Below are positions 57,602 to 64,000 of a DNA stretch of 64,000 nt, in pieces (within the stretch, counting starts at the first letter, position 1; every line of letters starts with the position of its first letter). Source of the DNA: Calonectria ilicicola (lineage: Eukaryota; Ascomycota; Sordariomycetes; Hypocreales; Nectriaceae); assembly GCA_020809705.1 (NCBI GenBank), contig CP085833.1, positions 4,092,001 to 4,156,000 on the forward strand, read 5' to 3'. A program made the translations under genes and the position numbers. The notes under the pieces were generated by a model. The model worked only from the letters and a program-made list of their open reading frames with translations, was not told the origin of the DNA and searched no databases.

Positions 57602-57962
57602 AGATAATTTATTAATGAGCGGTTCTTGAATGGATTTAATGTCGGGGACGAAAATATAAAGTTGAGCTAGATATTTAGATCATCTGAGGTTTACAATAAT
57701 GACGATCATTGAGATGACTAGCATTTTGACCATTCTGAGCATGAGTACCCCAAATTCAAAAGAGCGAAGTTTGATCTCGTAAGATCTTGATTAATCCTAT
57801 TATCGTGTACTGATATCTATCTATATAAAGCCCATGTCTGGCTTTCCTTTTCTAATATGCTTGTACTGGAGGCCTTGGCTCTCCAAAGTCTAAAATTTAT
57901 ATGTGCGAAAAAACAAAGCATTTATGAACAGTGTAAGTAATGTACCTGGAACATTTACCGCT
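57602..57962. other. Convergent spacer, no gene seen
   Basis: AT-rich 3' flanks of the pyrophosphatase and MFS genes. No gene. Confidence 0.5.
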
Positions 57963-59681
57963 CTAAGCATCGTCCTCCTCAAATTTTACCGTCTCATACT
58001 TGCTTCTTGCCCTGACCTGTGGGCCATACTTGAACAGAACCCAGGGGATCGGCAGGAGAGCCAGGGAGATGAAACCAAGCAGGCTGCTAGCCCAGTCAAT
58101 TCCCAACTTCTCGTACACTGCATCAAAATTAGTATTATGTTTGGAGAAGCGACTAGATGAATAAACTTACTCTGCAGGGTGAACAGCGGAAATACTGCTG
58201 CGAAGCCATATCTGGCAAGGCTGTTTGCGCTTGCTGAGCTGGCCACGATGCTTCCGTGATAGACGTCGGTCGAATACTGGACTGCGCTGACAAAGATGCT
58301 CAGGTTACCCCAAGCGAAGACCATGATTGCGACTGCCGGGCTGGCCCAGGAGATGTCATCACGAGCACTCCAGCCGAACCAGAAGAGGCCAATGGGTGGC
58401 CCAACGCTGCCAATCATGGCAGGGTAGAGTCGATACTCGGGAGGGACGCGGTTGGCTCCGCGCTTGACGATTTGCTTTCGGTACAGGAAGATATCGCAAA
58501 GCATGATGGTGATAACGCCAAGGAAACATCCAATGACGATGGCTAAGAAGACGAGGCCAGAGTGCTCGAGGCTGAACTGGTAGACGGTGTAGAAGGTGTA
58601 AGGGACACCGGCGAAGAAGCTGAAGAGGGTTCCGAATTCGACGGCAATGTAAAGGCAGAAAAATGCGCTGATGGGTTCAAAGAACATCATGTGCAGGGGT
58701 CGAAGGACGGCGACGTTGGTGAACTCCTTGAGCTGCTGGGATAGCGGAGGCTTAGGGGGAACGCTGATACCGCGCTTCTTGGCCAAGCGGCGCTTGAGGA
58801 TGGGGTGATATGTCTCCTCGGCGAAGACGATGGTGATCATGGTGAAGGCAGCAAAGAACAGGAGGGTCCATTGAGTCCATCGCCAGCCCTTTTGGGTGAC
58901 GACAAAAGATCCGATGACAGGACTGGGGAAACCGTTAGTGTCAATTGAAAAAGGGAATAAAAGGTTGATGATGCTTACCCAAGTCCGGGTCCAAGGAAGG
59001 GCATGAGGATGAAGACCGCAGAGGCAGGGCCTCGGCTTGGACCGACAAACGTCTCCGAGATGGACCCAGTCGCAACCGCCAACACGGGACCCCAGCAGAG
59101 ACCGGCCATGAAGCGGAGAAAGGTCAGACCGCCAATGTTGTGAACAAAACCGCAACCGAGTGTGAACAAGCCTCCGAGAGGGACACTGGCGGCGTAGATG
59201 GGATACCGGCCAATGGTTTCGGACAAGGGACCTCCAATGACGGGGCCGAGACCTAGGGCGAGAACGTAGAATGTGAGCGGGAGGATTGCAACGGTGCTGC
59301 TAACGTTAAACTCTTTCATGAGGCTTGTTCGAGCCGAACTCATGATAGATGTTCCGATGGACCTGTGAAAAACAAGCTTGTTAGTGAGAGTAGAGGGAGC
59401 GGGGAGTATGGGCTAGCTTACGCCAACATGGCTGTTGAGGATAACATGACAAGCAAAATAAATTTCTTGGATGCAGGCCAATTCGCAGGATTCTCGGGGG
59501 CGTTGTCCCAATCCAACTCGTCGACAACTGTTGCCGTTTCTGTGTTATCGGAATCCTCTTGGTCTCGGTTCGGTGAGGGCGCTTCGACATCCTTCTCAAA
59601 CGCTGAGCCGCGGCGCTCTGAGTTCCCTAACACTCCCTCGTTAATCGTTTCCGCCGACGGTTCGCTTTTAAGTTCCGTCAT
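57963..59681 (-). CDS. MFS transporter, DHA1 drug:proton antiporter type
   Basis: Membrane transporter of about 12 helices and four exons. Exon 1 (59681 to about 59422) encodes a hydrophilic acidic N-tail ending in NPANWPASKKF, a hallmark of fungal DHA1/polyamine-type MFS proteins, and the start of helix 1. Exon 2 carries LGPVIGGPLSETIGRYPIY (motif A-like region) and a GPSRGPASA loop. Exon 3 holds the central loop and FWFGWSARDDISW. The last exon ends RSKYETVKFEEDDA at 57963. It resembles fungal Flu1/Tpo/Yhk8-type exporters; substrate not predictable. No secondary-metabolite genes adjoin it. Confidence 0.9.
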
Positions 59682-62470
59682 GGCTGTTGTGCAATCTTTT
59701 TATGATCTCTCTTTTCCAATCTGGGGCGTGCACTCGTTCTTATAACCTTGTTGTCGTGTAGTCAAGGTGGACGATGATGGACTGTTTTCTTGTCCAGCCA
59801 ATTCAACCAGCCAGCCGGTAGACTTATCCGGACGCAAGGCAATATATATCCATCTACTACTCTGTCCATTGCGCCGAAAAGCTAGAGCTGCAAAAAACAA
59901 ATAAGGAAACCCTGTTGTTGACTAAACGCCGTTGGACATTTCTTGCTAATGGGGCCCGCACACTTAGAAGCGAGGCGCGAGGTTGGCCCATGGTCGGAGG
60001 GCATACATAATTGCTCCGCCCGCAATGTGCACAGCGTGATTAGTGAACCAGCCCACCAAAGCACCACCACCACAACCACCCCCTCGCTCGGCCGAGACAG
60101 CGCGAGTGCTGAATGGGCTGTGGCATTTGAGCTAGCAACCTTTACAGCCCGCCAAGGCATTATGTCACCAATCCGAAAAGAGGCCGGGGCGAGCCTAACC
60201 GCATCTAAACTTATTGATCCCACGTCACGAAGCATCCTTCTAGTGTTCAATGGCGCAAAACATGCCGAGGTTTGTCCTGAAGGGCGTTATCTAAATGATG
60301 CAGCTGGTCACTTCCCCTCTCCCGGCAATAAGGATGGATTTCCAATCAAGCAGCCACCCAAATCCCGTTGGGAGCGTAGACGTGACGCAATCTGAATCCC
60401 TCAGACCGCTCGAATGGCCCCTACTTTGGCGCCCGGTGCTAAAAGGCGTGCTTGACCTTTGTGGTGCCCAGATGTGACATAACGAGACCGATGGCTCCAC
60501 CAACAAACCAGACAAGAATAATCACTGGTGCTGAACAATTTCTCTTGTGCATTTGCTAGTGTAAAATTTATCTTGCGTGATTGAATTCTTTTCTGTAGGA
60601 TCTGGAGGAGGTGTGCCCAACCACTGATAAACTCCGACGGGCATTTCTTAGGATTTTTGAGTCAACAAAATCCCCACTGCGGCGGCGGCTTTCTGGGGGG
60701 ACGGGGGCAACTTCATCGCATTCGCTTAACGCTAAATGGCGTTCAAGATCTGGCCAATCCGGAGATTAAGTCGGGCTCTGCAGCTGTCCGCCCAGATCTC
60801 TGGGTCGGCGGAGCGGGAAGCGTTGGTTGGGAGAGATCTATAACTTGTGGTCGACCGCTATTACTGCCACCGCCATTTCGTGGGGGGTTGCTCCAGATAT
60901 ATTAACCCGGTTTACCGACATTTTCATAGAATTATGAAGGAGGTTAGTTAGTGGCTTGAAATAACACTTACCGGTGTGGCGAGGCTGATTTACTGGCAAA
61001 CTCGTCAACCTCATCGGTGCCAACTTCAACATCATCCGTTACCAGAGACGACAACACTCAAGGGTTAACATTTGTCGATGCATCAATTTTCTGACCCTCC
61101 AATTTCAATTGAAACATGAAATCGAGATTCACACAGTATAATGTTGTGATTAATTGATTCCTTGGCATTGCACCAGAAATACGACATCCACGTACATCCA
61201 AATCTCAGCATTTACCGCGCGGAGACAAACTTGCTTCTGCCTCCCCCTCCCCTCTTGTCTTCTTTTCTTTTTTTGTCGCAAACTCTCAAAACACCCCAGC
61301 GACATGTCTGAACGACGAAGATTTCCCGCTTGAAACAAGTATGGCGGCGTCCGGCGTCCGTGATGTACTGTACGCGGATTGCCCAGTCGAAAAAAGAAAA
61401 AAGAAAAAAACCAAAAAAAGAATCCAGTTTGTATGAAGGTGACGAAATGTCTGGCACACTACGCAAACTTTTCTCCCTGCAACGACATGAATAATTCTAA
61501 CATGTAAAAACATCATGATAATTTCTGCTATATCATCCTAACCTTTTTGACCCATTCCTGCTGGTGTCCCCTGCTCAGCTGCTTGCGTGTTTCGTTTGTA
61601 ACTATTCCCCAATTGGAACAATCTTCTCGTATTCTGGAAACATGTTGCGCGCACATTTCCGAGTTATTCCCTAGCGTCTATCTTTCAGATCTCGTAAAAG
61701 AAACGGCCTGTTTCTATTAAAAGCATGCCATACTCGAAACCTCTCTCGTATGCCCGCCCATCGACTGTAACTCATATTCGGATAAGGATCGCAAGGGTTC
61801 CCGTTTTGGCAATTCAAGGGCCCGGCCATTGCCAACAAGGGAAATTTTCGCAAAAGCCTGATTGTTCTAATTTCTTGGCAATGAGCAGATCCCACTGACA
61901 CAGTGTGATGTCGTTGCTGGGTTCAAGTCGGACCATCGGGCGGGAGCTTCAAAATCCGACTTGGCGGTCTCAAAGGCTCTGGTAGCTGTTTTGTTCAATG
62001 GTCCCGATATTAGTTGAGACAACCTCGCTTTGCCATGGTCTGGTGTATTGCCAAGCAGTCTTGGCTCAAACATATCCAGTCAGGTTAACCATCTTCCAAT
62101 GCGCTTGCCACGTCACAATGCTACGAGTTTGATGAGGATGAAACTTTTTTTTGCTTGGAAAAGTTGGTATAATGCGCTAACAATTCTATGGCGATATGTC
62201 CTCCATTTCCCCTTTCATTGATATCAAGACGTTGCATAGATTTCATGTAGCCCAGTTCAAAAACCGATAGTGATAGGGTTTATGCTGGAAATCCAAGTTT
62301 TTCCCGCTGACCTGTGGTCCCTAAGCAACCTAAACACTCCCTAAAACACCTCAAAACCCGAGAAAGAGGATGATACATTCCTCGTCGTAATGGTATAATA
62401 CAATATTAATTTGAAGCCCATTTCGCAATTTCCTTCTTCTTCGCACCCAATTATTCATGTCATGAAACGT
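59682..62470. other. 2.8-kb intergenic region
   Basis: Divergent region of the MFS gene, then sequence without a supported gene. The ORF at 59943-60395 (+) has no recognisable domain and no intron. The 3' half is AT-rich. Confidence 0.45.
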
Positions 62471-63833
62471 CTATGTGCTGCTGGCCATGAGGTCCTCCTC
62501 GGTGATGAAGTAGTCCTTCTTCTCCTTGAGGAATTGCTTGTGGAACACGCTCATTAGGTCACCGGGGAGCTGTTCACCGATGGCAACCTTGATGTGGTCA
62601 TCCTTGCCAGTCCACAGGTGCTTGACGAATGTGCCTTCGCAGCCAGAGTGGCTTTCGGGGAAACCGTTGGCCTCAGTGCAGGGAAGCTCCTTAATATCCT
62701 TGGGGTAGTCGTATCGGATGTAGGTACCGAAACCGCCCTGGTCGGTGGGCTTGCCGGGACGGTTCAGACGGAACTCTGTGCACTCGGGGTGCTTGCCACC
62801 GTCGTCGGCGCAAGCCTGCCACTCATCAAAGATCTCGAAAGTCTTCTCGTTGTTCTGGGCGACGATGAATCCGGTGTTGAGGTAGACCTTGCCAAACTTG
62901 TCTTGGTTGTTCTTGGAGTTGGGGTCGGCGGCTAGCGCGAGCGAGTTGTTCTTGGGGTTGATTTGCCAGTAGTTCATGAGCCACTCAAAGGGGAGGTCGA
63001 GGCGGTGGAAGATGGCGTCAGAGTCGAGGTAGATGCAAGCCTGGTGCTTCTTGAGAATCTGGGCCATGATCGGGGGCTTCTTCCACGAATCACGGCGGTC
63101 CTCATACTCGCCAATGTCAACGTAGTAGTACTTGTAACCATGGATCTTGGCTAGAGTGGGGTTAGATGCGTGTAAGCTGACATGCGCCGGGGTGAATACG
63201 TACCATAAACCCAGTGGTTCAGGATACCAGTGGAGAGACCGTGGATCTTGTTGTCGTTGGCCCAGTGCATGCCCTTCTCGGAGAAAATGCCACCATCGTC
63301 AGTGAAGGGACGGCTGTCAAGATCGATAATGCAGAGCTGCTCGCCAAGCTCCTTGGTGTAATAGGGTTCGCTGGGGAGCTTGGTCTCGAAAGCGCCGTAA
63401 AGCCAGTAAGACTTGTCATCAGGCTTGATTGAAGGCCTCATAATCTTCTCGATGTAGTACTTCATCAACTGTGCGTCTTCACTGGACTGGCTGTCATCGC
63501 TGGAGGCGGCGGGTGCTGTGGTGGCGGCAGAGGCAGCAGCGGTGGTGGGGGCAGGTGCTTGTGCTTGCTTGTCCTTGTCGCTCTGAGGAATGGCAAGTTC
63601 AGTGTCGGTACTATGCGAAAGGCCAATGTTAGCATATTTGCAATCGTAAAGACCGCGATGCATGTTTCGCAGTCGCGCGCGCAAGCAGGATATAGCGGGA
63701 GCGCTCACGTATCGGCGGGTTGCTGCCAAGGCTCGAGGTGGTTGTAGGCTAAGCCGACAAATGCGGCGAGGAAGATGACGACGCCTACGACGAGGGCTGT
63801 GGCCTTGTTTGAACGCATGTTCCCAAGCATCAT
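62471..63833 (-). CDS. Type II membrane glycosyltransferase, GMA12/MNN10-like
   Basis: Exons 63833-63709, 63610-63204 and 63150-62471 give 403 residues (introns of 98 and 53 nt). A short cytoplasmic tail and a membrane anchor (ATALVVGVVIFLAAFVGLAY) are followed by a Ser/Ala/Pro-rich stem. The catalytic domain has YKYYYVDIGEYEDRRDSWKK, ACIYLDSDAIF with the DxD metal-sugar-nucleotide motif, and GFIVAQNNEKT and DQGGFGTYIRYDY blocks. The pattern suits Golgi glycosyltransferases of the galactosyl/mannosyl GT34 type or the related nucleotide-diphospho-sugar transferases. Cys-rich C-terminal segments may form disulfides. The start uses the second of three ATGs near 63838-63833; the first is followed by a stop. 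Confidence 0.85.
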
Positions 63834-64000
63834 TGCATACTAAGGTGGTGGTGAAAGCAAGAGAGAAGCAGTGGAATATTGAAGTGAAGGAGCGTGGGTC
63901 GCAAGCGAGAGATTCTCAAGTCTCGAGCGAGGTGAGCGAGTGAAAAGCGCAACGGAGACGCAGGACGAAGATCGAAGCGATATACGGGGTCGCCTGACGG

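Noticed and set aside
59943..60395. 150-codon ORF
   Set aside because: No recognisable domain, no homologous motif and composition like flanking spacer.

Overview
The window reads as nuclear DNA of a filamentous ascomycete, probably a Sordariomycete and possibly of the order Hypocreales. The genes carry short introns of about 50-100 nt with GTRNGT donors, CTAAC branch sites and YAG acceptors. The gene set includes an Rxt3 subunit of the Rpd3L complex, a PHO-4 type phosphate permease, a GH10 xylanase with a CBM1 module, a secreted inorganic pyrophosphatase, an OTT_1508-like deaminase and a 2EXR protein. The species cannot be named from sequence alone.

Layout. Bases 1-20.7 kb are an accessory, repeat-rich block. 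It holds a 158-bp mariner-type MITE, a broken minus-strand zinc-cluster gene (1117-2268), a lysine/amino-acid permease (3115-5079), one very large gene (7424-14775) and, after it, a graveyard of degenerate partial copies of that gene's 5' part (about 16.48-18.9 kb). From 20.7 to 31 kb come ordinary genes: a multicopper oxidase, a glyoxalase-fold protein, a 2EXR protein, a membrane-anchored extracellular protein and a Cys-rich GPI-type protein. From 31.2 to 36.4 kb lies a second accessory cluster: a deaminase-fold protein, a zinc-finger gene with an 18-bp repeat and an in-frame TAG, and an HxGH nucleotidyltransferase. From 39.9 kb to the end are housekeeping and nutritional genes: RXT3, SDHAF4, phosphate permease, xylanase, a BTB protein, tRNA-Ser(CGA), pyrophosphatase, an MFS transporter and a type II membrane glycosyltransferase.

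The most unusual object is the 7424-14775 gene. Three long open frames join through two frame-consistent introns, plus one apparent +1 slip at an A7 run. The predicted product is about 2,400 residues: an intact Ulp1-like cysteine protease, a Ser/Asp/Glu-rich linker, a second Ulp1-like domain that has lost its catalytic Asp and Cys, a possible GIY-YIG-like segment, and a tail of seven tandem modules. Each module is a C2HC finger followed directly by a Gal4-type Zn2Cys6 cluster. Broken relatives of the N- and C-terminal halves lie nearby. A promoter/leader repeat shared at 2.27-2.56 kb and 15.22-15.54 kb, in inverted orientation, shows that this family has been copied and recombined locally. Its function is not known to me; a selfish or mobile element, or a chromatin/SUMO-related factor, are both possible.
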